The notes below the pieces were generated by a model. It did no database searches. It saw only the letters and a list, made by a program, of their open reading frames with translations, and was not told where the DNA came from. From Nocardioides sp. (GTDB taxonomy: Bacteria > Actinomycetota > Actinomycetes > Propionibacteriales > Nocardioidaceae): DNA of 13,211 bases. The stretch is from the NCBI GenBank assembly GCA_021731205.1, contig JAKFXV010000317.1, forward strand, positions 1-13,211. Reading direction: 5' to 3'. This document shows, piece by piece, positions 1-6,453 of the stretch (position 1 is the stretch's first letter; every line of letters starts with the position of its first letter). The translations under genes and the position numbers were made by a program.

Positions 1-338
1 GGCGTGGAGTCGAACACACAGAAGACGAGCAGCACGATCGCGCCCACGAACGGGATCAGCACGATAAGGAACCACCAGCCCGAGCGGTCAGTGTCGTGCA
101 GGCGTCGAATGGTGACGGCCAACCCGGGCAAGAACAGCGCGACCGCCACGATGAACTGGAGCAGTCCCGTTCGTGATCCGAAGAGGTCATCGGTCCCGAT
201 GATCGCGTCGACGATCGACGCCACGAGCGAGAGCAGGAACTGGAACAGCACGAACCACCAGAACTCAGACCGTCGGGCGCGCCCGTCGAAGACGGTGTAC
301 TTGCCGAGGACTGTTGAGACCGACTCACCGAATGTCAT
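1..338 (-). CDS. DUF805 family membrane protein (partial, runs off left edge)
   Basis: The visible 112 codons encode a small integral membrane protein of the DUF805 (YhaH-like) family. Its biochemical role is unknown. The family signature is clear: an N-terminal stretch ending GRARRSEFWWF (19-29), a first hydrophobic segment at about 27-48, a second at about 58-76, the conserved RRLHDTDRSGWW motif at 78-89, and a third hydrophobic segment at about 90-110. The ATG at 338 is preceded by an AGGAT-type ribosome-binding site. The gene begins 10 bp after the stop of the DUF2200 gene on the same strand, so the two are probably co-transcribed. The C-terminus lies outside the window, so completeness cannot be judged. 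Confidence 0.88.
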   Translation of the reverse strand, partial: MTFGESVSTVLGKYTVFDGRARRSEFWWFVLFQFLLSLVASIVDAIIGTDDLFGSRTGLLQFIVAVALFLPGLAVTIRRLHDTDRSGWWFLIVLIPFVGAIVLLVFCVFDST

Positions 339-348
339 GTCTCGGATC

Positions 349-690
349 CTACGTGCGAAGCACCTTGGCCATCGGTTTTCCCTTGGCCAACTCGTCGACC
401 AGCTTGTCCAGGTAGCGGATCTGCTGCATGAGTGGGTCCTCGATGTTCTCGACTCGGATCCCGCACACGACGCCGGTGATCAGCGCAGCGTTCGGGTTGA
501 GCACGGCGTCGGCGAAGAAGTCCTCGAACGTCGTCTCCTCGGCCAGATGCCGGCTCAGCGCGGCGTCGTCGAAGCCGGTGAGCCACCCGATGACCTCGTG
601 CAGCTCCGCCGTGGTACGACCCTTCCTTTCGACCTTGGTCACGTAGTGCGGATAGACCGCCGCCACGGGAATCTTGAAGATCCGGCTCAC
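349..690 (-). CDS. DUF2200 family protein
   Basis: A 113-residue soluble protein of the DUF2200 family, for which I know no established function. Recognition rests on the family's conserved blocks: VYPHYVTKVERKGRT (12-26), the GWLTGF segment (35-40), FEDFFADA (55-62), NPNAALITGVVCGIRVE (65-81) and IEDPLMQQIRYLDKLVDELA (83-102). Length matches the family (about 115-120 aa). The GTG at 690 is chosen because family members start shortly before the (R)IFKI-x(3)-VYPHY segment; a GTG at 699 is also in frame, with a GGGGG stretch upstream, and cannot be excluded. It is the first gene of a likely two-gene unit with the DUF805 gene 10 bp downstream. The 136-bp region upstream is shared with the divergent universal stress protein gene. 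Confidence 0.85.
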   Translation of the reverse strand: MSRIFKIPVAAVYPHYVTKVERKGRTTAELHEVIGWLTGFDDAALSRHLAEETTFEDFFADAVLNPNAALITGVVCGIRVENIEDPLMQQIRYLDKLVDELAKGKPMAKVLRT

Positions 691-712
691 CCAACGCACC
701 CTAACCCCCGCC

Positions 713-749
713 GAGGCGTCACAAACACGCGTCGAGACGTCACAAACAC
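713..749 (+). repeat. 21-bp-period direct repeats, left array (2 units)
   Basis: Two copies of a 16-bp motif, GAGGCGTCACAAACAC at 713-728 and GAGACGTCACAAACAC at 734-749, start exactly 21 bp apart. The array is preceded by CCCTAACCC (700-708), as is the matching array on the far side of the stress protein gene. It sits in the divergent intergenic region between DUF2200 and the stress protein gene. The 21-bp period equals about two turns of the helix, so stacked protein binding is possible, but a simple interspersed repeat fits equally well. Confidence 0.8.
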
Positions 750-755
750 GCCGAC

Positions 756-769
756 GGGTCGTTGGTCCC
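756..769 (+). promoter_or_regulatory. Possible DosR-type box upstream of the stress protein gene
   Basis: GGGTCGTTGGTCCC at 756-769 is a near-palindrome that resembles the actinobacterial DosR/DevR box (GGGAC-x4-GTCCC type), with a few mismatches. It lies 57 bp before the ATG of a tandem universal stress protein, a classic DosR regulon class. The resemblance is by eye only and no DosR gene is in the window. Confidence 0.25.
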
Positions 770-826
770 GATGGTTGCGACCCTTCGGCCGGTGTTCGCG
801 GCTCAGTCGCGCACCACGATGAAGCC

Positions 827-1657
827 ATGACGCACCAGGTTGAAGCAGGCGCCGTCGTCGTGGCCGTCGATGGATCGGAGCATGGCGAACGCGCCCTCCA
901 CTGGGCGGCCGACCAGGCCGCACTCGAACATCGCCCGCTCTTAGTGGTCTCTGTCGGTGGGGCCGAGACCGGGCCCATCATGGATCGTGCTGCCGACGAG
1001 GCGCGGCGGCTGCACCCGGAGCTGGTCGTCCACGCGCTCTCGAGGTACGGCGACCCGCGCAGCATCCTGCTCGAACTCTCGACGCAGGCGCACCTGATGG
1101 TCCTGGGTTCCCGGGGCCGGGGCGCGTTGACGAGCCTGCTGTTGGGATCGGTCAGCTCCGCCGTCAGCGCCCACGCAGAGTGCCCGATCGTGGTGTGTCG
1201 CCCGGTGCCTGTTCGCACGGGGGGCCGCGGCATCGTAGTCGGCGCCGATGGCACCGGGCAGTCGCTCCCGGTCATCGAGTTCGCATATCAGCAGGCCTCG
1301 GTGCGGAGGCTCCCGCTGACGGTGCTGCATGTGTACTGGGATGCCGTCGCGGCAGCCGCCGGCTTCCGCCGCGACTGGAGCGTGCCGCTCAACGCCGCGG
1401 ACCTGGAGGAACTCAAGACCGTGCTGGGCGAGTCGGTGGCGGGATTCGGCGAGAAGTACCCCGACGTGCGCGTCACCCTCAGCCTCAAGCACGGCCTCGT
1501 CGATGAAGCGATGAACCCGCGGCAGGGTGCCTGGGATCTGATCGTCGTGGGCCGGCATCCGATGGACTCGACCAGCCGGATCCTCGCGGGAACGATGGCG
1601 ACCGCAGTCCTCGAACGGGCCTGGGCCACCGTCGCCGTCGTCCCCGAGGCGCCCTAA
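827..1657 (+). CDS. Universal stress protein with two UspA domains
   Basis: A 276-residue cytoplasmic protein with two tandem UspA domains, a common actinobacterial form. Domain 1 (about 8-126) starts VVVAVDGSEHGERAL and carries a canonical ATP-binding signature, G94-x2-G97-x9-G107-S108, followed by CPIVVCRP. Domain 2 (about 135-274) starts GIVVGADGT and ends WATVAVVPEAP. Its equivalent loop, VGRHPMDSTSRILAGT (241-256), lacks the second glycine of the signature, so nucleotide binding there may be weakened. The ATG at 827 is chosen because domain 1 follows directly; a longer in-frame reading would run back through the 21-bp repeat array and is unlikely. The role is presumably stress or dormancy response, inferred from the family. 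A possible DosR-like box lies upstream, and 21-bp-period repeat arrays flank the gene on both sides. Confidence 0.92.
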   Translation: MTHQVEAGAVVVAVDGSEHGERALHWAADQAALEHRPLLVVSVGGAETGPIMDRAADEARRLHPELVVHALSRYGDPRSILLELSTQAHLMVLGSRGRGALTSLLLGSVSSAVSAHAECPIVVCRPVPVRTGGRGIVVGADGTGQSLPVIEFAYQQASVRRLPLTVLHVYWDAVAAAAGFRRDWSVPLNAADLEELKTVLGESVAGFGEKYPDVRVTLSLKHGLVDEAMNPRQGAWDLIVVGRHPMDSTSRILAGTMATAVLERAWATVAVVPEAP

Positions 1658-1663
1658 CCCGCT

Positions 1664-1735
1664 GAGGCGTCACCTAATTTTGCCGAGACGTCACAAACAC
1701 GGCGCGAGGCGTCACAAACACGACGCGAGGCGTCA
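1664..1735 (+). repeat. 21-bp-period direct repeats, right array (4 units)
   Basis: Four units start at 1664, 1685, 1706 and 1727, each exactly 21 bp after the last. The units at 1685 (GAGACGTCACAAACAC) and 1706 (GAGGCGTCACAAACAC) are complete; 1664 diverges after GAGGCGTCAC, and 1727 keeps only GAGGCGTCA, directly abutting the YCII stop codon. As in the left array, the run is preceded by CCCTAACCC (1653-1661), and the orientation is the same. The array fills the convergent gap between the stress protein and YCII genes, so it cannot be only a promoter element. No typical stem-loop terminator is visible here. Confidence 0.82.
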
Positions 1736-1736
1736 G

Positions 1737-2072
1737 TTACATGCCCGGGATCTCCTGCGCCTCGTGCACTTCGATCTCGCAGCCGCCAGGCATGTTCAGA
1801 TGAGGGTGGCCGTCCGCGAACGCCAACGCCGCTTCAAGGCTGGCCGCCTCGACGATGCTGTAGCCCGCAACCTCGCGGGTGCTGGGGGAAGTGCCGTTCG
1901 CGGTGACTCGGACGCCACCGGACAGCGGCGCGCCGAAGTCGACCATCGATTCGCCGACGCGCCCGGCCCAGCCCATCCACGCGGCCATCTCGGCTTCCAT
2001 CTGCTCCGGCGTCGCGGGCGTCGCCTCGGCCGGGGTCATCGGTGCGTGGTAGATGAATACGTACTTGCCCAT
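1737..2072 (-). CDS. YCII/DGPF-domain protein
   Basis: A 111-residue protein of the YCII-related (DGPF) family, small dimeric alpha-beta proteins of uncertain function often encoded near sigma factors or SRPBCC proteins. Evidence is the start MGKYVFIYH (1-9), a central helix (about 22-40, EQMEAEMAAWMGWAGRVGE), VDFGAPL (44-50), VAGYSIVEAASLEAALAFAD (68-87) and the closing GGCEIEVHEAQEI (96-108), which follow the family pattern. The ATG at 2072 has a good ribosome-binding site (AGAAGGA, about 8 nt upstream). The gene lies 71 bp downstream of the ArsR-SRPBCC fusion gene on the same strand and is probably in its operon. Its stop codon abuts the last 21-bp repeat unit. Confidence 0.88.
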   Translation of the reverse strand: MGKYVFIYHAPMTPAEATPATPEQMEAEMAAWMGWAGRVGESMVDFGAPLSGGVRVTANGTSPSTREVAGYSIVEAASLEAALAFADGHPHLNMPGGCEIEVHEAQEIPGM

Positions 2073-2143
2073 GCTCGATCCTTCTCTCTGATAGACGGAC
2101 CGACCCTGTGCCCGGTCCGCATTGGTGTTGGTGCTGAGGCTGT

Positions 2144-3421
2144 TCAGGCGCGCATCGGCGTGCGTCCGGCGTACGCCGCCAGCCGGTCGACCGCATCGGC
2201 GCCTGCGGCCGGAGTCAGCTCGTCGGCAAAGGCAGTGCCTCGGCCGCCGGGGATGACGGTCTCGGCCAGCCCGGCGACGTACGCCACGACCTCGTCGGAC
2301 ACGCACAACGTCTGACCGGAGCCCTGGGCGAGGTCCCATCCGTGCAGGAGCAACTCGACCGGCAGGATGCTCGCTGCGTACGACGCCGGAAGCTCGCCGC
2401 CGAATCCGGGGACCGTGCCCTCCATGTCGACCGTGCGCCAGGCATCGATCGCTTGTCCCGTCATCGTCGAGATCCGGTGCTCGAGCGAGCCTGATTCGGG
2501 ATTGGTGACGGTGCCGCCGGCCATCGCACCCAACTGGACGAGAGATGTCATCAGGTGGGTGGCGACCTCGTGGCAAGTGAAGTCGGTGCACGGCGTTGCT
2601 CTCGGCTGATCCTCCGGGGTCAGCTTGCGAAGCACCGGCTGGATCACCGCGAGCACCGCCTCCGTGGCCACCACGGGCGTCAGGTCTGCGGGCGCCCAGG
2701 CCCACTCGTCCGGCCCGGCGTCACCGGTCGCGACCAACTGCTCCAGTCGCGCGAAGAAGTGCTTCCAACCCTCCTCGTGCAGCGCCGCCTGCTCGGCGGT
2801 CAGGCCTTCGTGGACCAACGTGACCCTGGTCCCGCCGTCGGCGGGTTCGAGCGTGATGGTGACCGTCGATGCGTCGTACGGCAGGTCGGCGTCGCCGTCC
2901 CAACCCCAGCCGAACACCAACCGCTCACCGGGTACGACGTCGCGGAACGTCCCGCCGGCCCGGTGCCCCGGAGTGACCGTCCAGCGGAAGCCGCCGCCCG
3001 CGCGGAGGTCGACGACCGCCGTGACCGTCTGCCAGCGTCGCAGCCGCTCGGGATCGGTGATCAGCGCGAATGCCTCGTCGGGCGTCACGGGCAGCAGAAC
3101 GGACTTGGTGTAGCTCATCGGTTGGCTCCTCAGGGTGTTCGCGTCGGCGACGAGCTGGTCGAGCTCATCGGTCCAGAACTTGTCGATCTCGGCTTGCAGC
3201 GTGCGCAGTCCCCCGGGGCGGACCCGGTAGATCCGTTGCCGGCCGACCCTCTCCGCCTCGACCAGTCCCGCATCGGCCAACACCAACAGGTGCTGGGAGA
3301 TCGCCGACCTGGTCACCGGGAACTCGGCCGCAACCTCGCTCACCGTCATCGGTCGTGCCGCCAGCAACTGCAGGATGCGTCGTCGATTGGGCTCCGCGGC
3401 TGCGCTGAAAGCGTCGCTCAT
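2144..3421 (-). CDS. ArsR-type regulator fused to AHSA1/SRPBCC and TIGR03086-like domains
   Basis: A single 425-codon frame holds three domains. Residues 1-95 are an ArsR-type winged helix: FSAAAEPNRRRILQLLAARP, then the recognition-helix region VTRSAISQHLLVLADAGLV (36-54) and the wing VGRQRIYRV. No metal-binding CxC motif is present, so metal sensing is unlikely. Residues 102-235 are an AHSA1/SRPBCC domain (YTKSVLLPVTPDEAFALITDPERLRRW, then HEEGWKHFFARLEQLV). Residues about 245-425 resemble TIGR03086/maleylpyruvate-isomerase-type proteins (TPCTDFTCHEVATHLM, HGWDLA at 360-365, GR-TP near the end). ArsR and AHSA1 proteins are usually separate neighbouring genes. M102 (position 3118) has a strong internal ribosome-binding site, so the SRPBCC-MDMPI part may also be made alone. 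A palindrome 10 bp upstream of the ATG suggests autoregulation. Ligand and targets are unknown. Confidence 0.9.
   Translation of the reverse strand: MSDAFSAAAEPNRRRILQLLAARPMTVSEVAAEFPVTRSAISQHLLVLADAGLVEAERVGRQRIYRVRPGGLRTLQAEIDKFWTDELDQLVADANTLRSQPMSYTKSVLLPVTPDEAFALITDPERLRRWQTVTAVVDLRAGGGFRWTVTPGHRAGGTFRDVVPGERLVFGWGWDGDADLPYDASTVTITLEPADGGTRVTLVHEGLTAEQAALHEEGWKHFFARLEQLVATGDAGPDEWAWAPADLTPVVATEAVLAVIQPVLRKLTPEDQPRATPCTDFTCHEVATHLMTSLVQLGAMAGGTVTNPESGSLEHRISTMTGQAIDAWRTVDMEGTVPGFGGELPASYAASILPVELLLHGWDLAQGSGQTLCVSDEVVAYVAGLAETVIPGGRGTAFADELTPAAGADAVDRLAAYAGRTPMRA
3116..3130 (-). promoter_or_regulatory. Internal ribosome-binding site and start codon within the ArsR-SRPBCC fusion
   Basis: On the minus strand AGGAG (3126-3130) is followed after 7 nt by ATG (3118-3116), in frame with the fusion gene at residue 102. 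The ATG is followed by SYTKSVLLP, the usual N-terminus of a stand-alone AHSA1 protein. This could be a working second start giving a 324-residue SRPBCC-MDMPI protein, or a relic of two formerly separate genes. Confidence 0.55.
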
Positions 3422-3431
3422 CCCGCAATAC

Positions 3432-3447
3432 GTTAGTGAGGACTAAC
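3432..3447. promoter_or_regulatory. Putative ArsR-family operator (inverted repeat)
   Basis: GTTAGT and ACTAAC (3432-3437 and 3442-3447) form a perfect inverted repeat around GAGG, 10 bp upstream of the ATG at 3421. Short AT-containing palindromes of this shape at their own promoters are typical operators of ArsR-family regulators. It is the most AT-rich stretch nearby, so the promoter probably overlaps it, but I could not assign -35 and -10 boxes with confidence. Confidence 0.55.
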
Positions 3448-3472
3448 CTATTTGTCCAGATGCCTCTGCGCA

Positions 3473-3516
3473 ACGTCATACGAAGTGGTCGCCATAGCCG
3501 CCACGACGTATGACGT
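3473..3516. terminator. Long stem-loop between the SRPBCC and ArsR-fusion genes
   Basis: ACGTCATACG (3473-3482) and CGTATGACGT (3507-3516) are perfect 10-bp complementary arms. After a 2x2 internal mismatch the stem can continue with GTGG (3485-3488) against CCAC (3501-3504). It lies 32 bp past the SRPBCC stop (3549) and 51 bp before the ArsR-fusion start, both on the minus strand. A terminator for the methyltransferase/radical SAM operon is the simplest reading, but no T-run follows. An operator role for the downstream promoter is an alternative. Confidence 0.5.
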
Positions 3517-3548
3517 CCGGCGGGGGGCAGTCCGGAAGGCGCCGACGT

Positions 3549-4100
3549 TCAGCGTTCGGCGGCGGCCTTGATCTCGTCCAGCGAGGTGAGTACGGCGGCC
3601 TCCCACGTGTCAGCGACAAGGTCACCCCACCACTGCCCGAGACCCCACAGGTCGGTGCCGAGCACGCCGTCGTACGCCAGTGTCGTCACACCCTCGGACT
3701 CGGTGAACGTGAAGGTCTCCTCGACCTGAGGCACCGGCCCGCGCACCAGGGAGAACGAGATCGCCGACGGCTCATCGAGTACGACGGACTCGACGGTCAC
3801 CGCGGTGAGTGGACCCAGGGGAGTGCGGTGCGCGGCGAGGACCGTGGTGCCGGAGCGCTCGAGGATCTGCACCTTCGCGCGCATCGCCCGCGTCTGTCGC
3901 TCGGCGTACGGCGCCGCCGCGGCCGCGAACACCCTCTCCCGCGGCGCCGCAACCTCCACCCTCAGGGGCCCCAGCGGCCGGGTCCGCCGCCCCACGCCGA
4001 GGTCGACCGAAACCGCACCCGTGACCAACCCGACGAACAACGCGCCGAGACCGCCGGAGACGGCGGCCACACCGAGGCCCACCAGGCGGACGGGCCTCAC
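3549..4100 (-). CDS. Membrane-anchored SRPBCC-superfamily protein
   Basis: A 183-residue protein with one N-terminal hydrophobic segment (about 4-30, rich in G, V, A and L), then a soluble SRPBCC/START-type domain (about 44-182). The fold is suggested by PLRVEVAAPRERVFAAAAAPY (42-65), a central strand-rich stretch (75-146: KVQILERSGTTVLAAHR, AVTVESVVLDEP, VEETFTFTE) and a long amphipathic C-terminal helix (about 153-182). SRPBCC domains have a deep hydrophobic cavity that binds lipids or other apolar ligands. The GTG at 4100 overlaps the upstream methyltransferase stop by 4 nt (GTGA), which fixes the start and implies translational coupling. It is the last gene of the four-gene operon. A role in presenting or holding a hydrophobic substrate at the membrane is inference. 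Confidence 0.8.
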   Translation of the reverse strand: MRPVRLVGLGVAAVSGGLGALFVGLVTGAVSVDLGVGRRTRPLGPLRVEVAAPRERVFAAAAAPYAERQTRAMRAKVQILERSGTTVLAAHRTPLGPLTAVTVESVVLDEPSAISFSLVRGPVPQVEETFTFTESEGVTTLAYDGVLGTDLWGLGQWWGDLVADTWEAAVLTSLDEIKAAAER

Positions 4101-4918
4101 GGAGCGACCGGTGGCTTCGACGCCACGATCACGACATACCCCAGCACCCCGTCGCGCACGGCCTCCCGAGCCGCCGCGAGTACCGGACCCACCCGGCCGA
4201 AGTCGACCCCGGCCTCTTCCAGCGACGCGCGCGCCGTCATCCGCAGCACCTCCAGTCGCGACTCGATCTGCGAGATCATCCGCGCCAACGCCGCGGGCCG
4301 CTCCGTGACCGAGTCCACGACCAGCCCGGCCTCGGTCAGCAGGGAGGCGTACTCCGACGACGTGCGCGCATCCGCCACGCACGCGATCCACGCGTCCAGC
4401 GACTGGAGCAGCGGCGGCAAGAGCGCCCGTGAGGCTGTCACGTCCGAGAGCCCGAGCCGCCCACCAGGCCGCAGCACCCGCGCCATCTCGGCGACCGCCG
4501 TCGGCTTGTCCGGAAACGTGCACAGCGCACACTCGGTCACCACCGCGTCGACGCTCGCCGACGGCAGTGGCAGCGCCTCCGCGTCACCCAGATGAAACGC
4601 GACGCGATCGCCGAGCCCCTGTGAAGCGGCGGACGAGGAGGCCAGCACGACATTGGACGCCGACAGATCTACCCCGTCGACCCTCACGTCGTACGACGTC
4701 GCGGCCAACAGCGCCGTCGTACCCAACCCCGACGCGACGTCCAGCACCCGCTGCCCGGGCGCCAAACCGAGCTCCGCGAGCAACGAACGGGTCAGCGCGA
4801 GCCCTCCCGGGTGATAGGAGTTGCCCAGCACGAGCGACAGCAGGTCGGAGGAGTAGCCGGTCACGCAACAGGCCTTGACCTCCTCGGCACCCCCCAGTGA
4901 GGGCACCAAGGAGCTCAT
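4097..4918 (-). CDS. ArsM-like class I SAM-dependent methyltransferase
   Basis: A 273-residue Rossmann-fold methyltransferase. The SAM site is visible as RVLDVASGLGTT (57-68) and the acidic loop GVDLS (82-86). The region VDAVVTECALCTFPDKPTAV (123-142), followed by EMARVLRPGGRLGLSDV, parallels the NCVINL-PDK block of arsenite methyltransferases, and C180 in WIACVADA sits where ArsM has its later conserved cysteine. A Cys-Cys pair (17-18) precedes LGNSYHPGGLALT (31-43). With C130/C133 this leaves three cysteine positions as in ArsM. No other arsenic gene is in the operon, so arsenic may not be the substrate. The ATG at 4918 overlaps the radical SAM stop by 4 nt (ATGA) and has an AAGG site 7 nt upstream; the stop overlaps the next gene by 4 nt. 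Confidence 0.85.
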   Translation of the reverse strand: MSSLVPSLGGAEEVKACCVTGYSSDLLSLVLGNSYHPGGLALTRSLLAELGLAPGQRVLDVASGLGTTALLAATSYDVRVDGVDLSASNVVLASSSAASQGLGDRVAFHLGDAEALPLPSASVDAVVTECALCTFPDKPTAVAEMARVLRPGGRLGLSDVTASRALLPPLLQSLDAWIACVADARTSSEYASLLTEAGLVVDSVTERPAALARMISQIESRLEVLRMTARASLEEAGVDFGRVGPVLAAAREAVRDGVLGYVVIVASKPPVAP

Positions 4919-6453
4919 GGCGTGACCTTCGAGCCGTACGGCCCCTCGACCAGCAGCGGCAGCAGCGGCAGCGCGTTGGGCACCACCGGCGAAACCGGGA
5001 CCCCGCTCATCGCTGCGCGCACCTCCTCGCGATACCCCACGGAGTTGTAGGCGCAGAACGGGATCAGCCGTCCGTCCGGCGTGATCTCCTCGACACAGCA
5101 CTTCATCAGCTGCCGCACATTGAGCGTGTAGGGGTCCTGGAAGTCCTGCACCACGATCATGAAGGCGTTGTCGGTGATGCCGGCCAGCGCCTCGGGCAGG
5201 TTGACCCCGCACGCATCCGCACAGTCGAGCGCCTCGGCCACCGCGGTGAGCCGCGACATGTTGGTCTCACTGCCGACGAACGCCGACGCGCTCCACAGCT
5301 TCTCCAGCGCCTCGCGGATCGCGTAGTCCGGCACGACCCGGTTGGCGATGTAGTCGAGATAGTCCTCGACGTGCAGCAGCCGTGGGATCGGGACCAGTCC
5401 GAAATCCTCGTCGTCGGGATGCCCCTGGGTGATCAGGTAGGTGATCGAGCGGCAGCTCGGCGCGCAGCACGGCACCGGGAAGAAGTCGTCGGTCGTGAAC
5501 CACTGCGGCAGCTGCGCCGCGATCGCATGGAGTACGTCGGAGTTGGTCAGCCGTTTCAGCGGATCGAACTCCAAGTGTCGCCCTGCGTGCGTGACGGGCT
5601 GGAACGCCACGGAGCGTACGGCGGGGTGGATCAGGCCGTGCCGGATGACCGCGCCGATCTCGTGCTCGTTGACCCCCTGCTCGATCGCCGCGACCAGGGT
5701 CACCATCAGCCCGACCTCGGCACAGTTGTCGAGCGCGCGCTGTTTGATCTCGCGCAGATCCCGACCGCGGATAGCCGTGTGCGTGGCCTCCTCCAGCCCG
5801 TCGAACTGGAGGTAGATGCTCACCGGCCGGCCGGGCTGGTTGCGCCGACCCAGCTCGGCGACGAAGTCTTTGTCCGAGGCCAGGCGGACACCGTTGGTGT
5901 TGATCGTGACGGTGCCGATCGGCCGCGCCAGGGCCAGGTCGACCATGGCCAGGATGTCCTTGTGGATGGTGGGCTCCCCGCCCGAAAGCATCACCACCTC
6001 GGGCTCGCCCTCCGCTGCGACGAACGCGTCGAGCATCGTGGCGCACTGCTCCAGGGTGATCGAGTAGCCGTCTGGCCCCTTGTCACGCGGCGTCCCCGAG
6101 TCGGCGAAGCAGATCGGGCAGTCCAGGTTGCAGCCGGTGTTGACCTCGATCAGGCCGAGGCACGCGTGCTGCTTGTGCTCGGGGCACAGCCCGCAGTCCG
6201 ACGGGCACCCGTCCTTGACCTCCGTCTGGGTCTGCAGTGGTCGGGTGCCGGGCTTGTTGAACCGCTGGATGTCGACGTACATCTGCGCGTCGCCGTACAC
6301 CCTGGCCTCGAACTCCCCGTGCTCCCGGCAGCGCTTGCGCAAGAACACCTGGTCGTCGCGGACGTTGACCTCCGCGTCGATCGTGGCCTTGCAGACCGGG
6401 CAGATCGAGCGGGTGAGCTCGAGGAACACTTCGTCGCGCTCGCGGCCGGTCAT
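4915..6453 (-). CDS. Radical SAM enzyme, MJ0619/Tes (tetraether lipid synthase)-like
   Basis: A 512-residue radical SAM enzyme. The cluster motif C108-x3-C112-x2-C115 (CNLDCPICF) is followed by the glycine-rich SGGEPT (157-162). Extra cysteines resemble the archaeal MJ0619/Tes family: CPVC (18-21), C42, CPSDCGLC with H93 and C98 (83-98), CC-x3-C (329-334), C411/C415, and a C-terminal KCCVEEITPDGRLIPFCAYN block (451-470). Tes joins lipid tails by C-C bonds in archaea; bacterial relatives exist whose substrates are mostly unknown, so the same reaction here is only a possibility. Start ATG 6453 overlaps the upstream methyltransferase stop by 4 nt and lacks a clear ribosome-binding site, which suggests coupled translation. 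A longer upstream reading in frame would lie inside that gene. It shares its operon with two methyltransferases and an SRPBCC protein. Confidence 0.85.
   Translation of the reverse strand: MTGRERDEVFLELTRSICPVCKATIDAEVNVRDDQVFLRKRCREHGEFEARVYGDAQMYVDIQRFNKPGTRPLQTQTEVKDGCPSDCGLCPEHKQHACLGLIEVNTGCNLDCPICFADSGTPRDKGPDGYSITLEQCATMLDAFVAAEGEPEVVMLSGGEPTIHKDILAMVDLALARPIGTVTINTNGVRLASDKDFVAELGRRNQPGRPVSIYLQFDGLEEATHTAIRGRDLREIKQRALDNCAEVGLMVTLVAAIEQGVNEHEIGAVIRHGLIHPAVRSVAFQPVTHAGRHLEFDPLKRLTNSDVLHAIAAQLPQWFTTDDFFPVPCCAPSCRSITYLITQGHPDDEDFGLVPIPRLLHVEDYLDYIANRVVPDYAIREALEKLWSASAFVGSETNMSRLTAVAEALDCADACGVNLPEALAGITDNAFMIVVQDFQDPYTLNVRQLMKCCVEEITPDGRLIPFCAYNSVGYREEVRAAMSGVPVSPVVPNALPLLPLLVEGPYGSKVTP

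Noticed and set aside
4..822. A 272-codon plus-strand frame over the left edge
   Set aside because: It is opposite the DUF805 and DUF2200 genes, both of which match known families, and its own translation resembles no family.
713..1735. CRISPR-like array
   Set aside because: The repeated core is only 16 bp with about 5 bp between copies, too short for CRISPR repeats and spacers, and no cas genes are nearby.
2144..3421. Arsenic- or metal-responsive ArsR repressor
   Set aside because: The HTH domain shows no CxC or other typical metal-binding cysteine set, and the attached SRPBCC and MDMPI-like domains suggest a different ligand.
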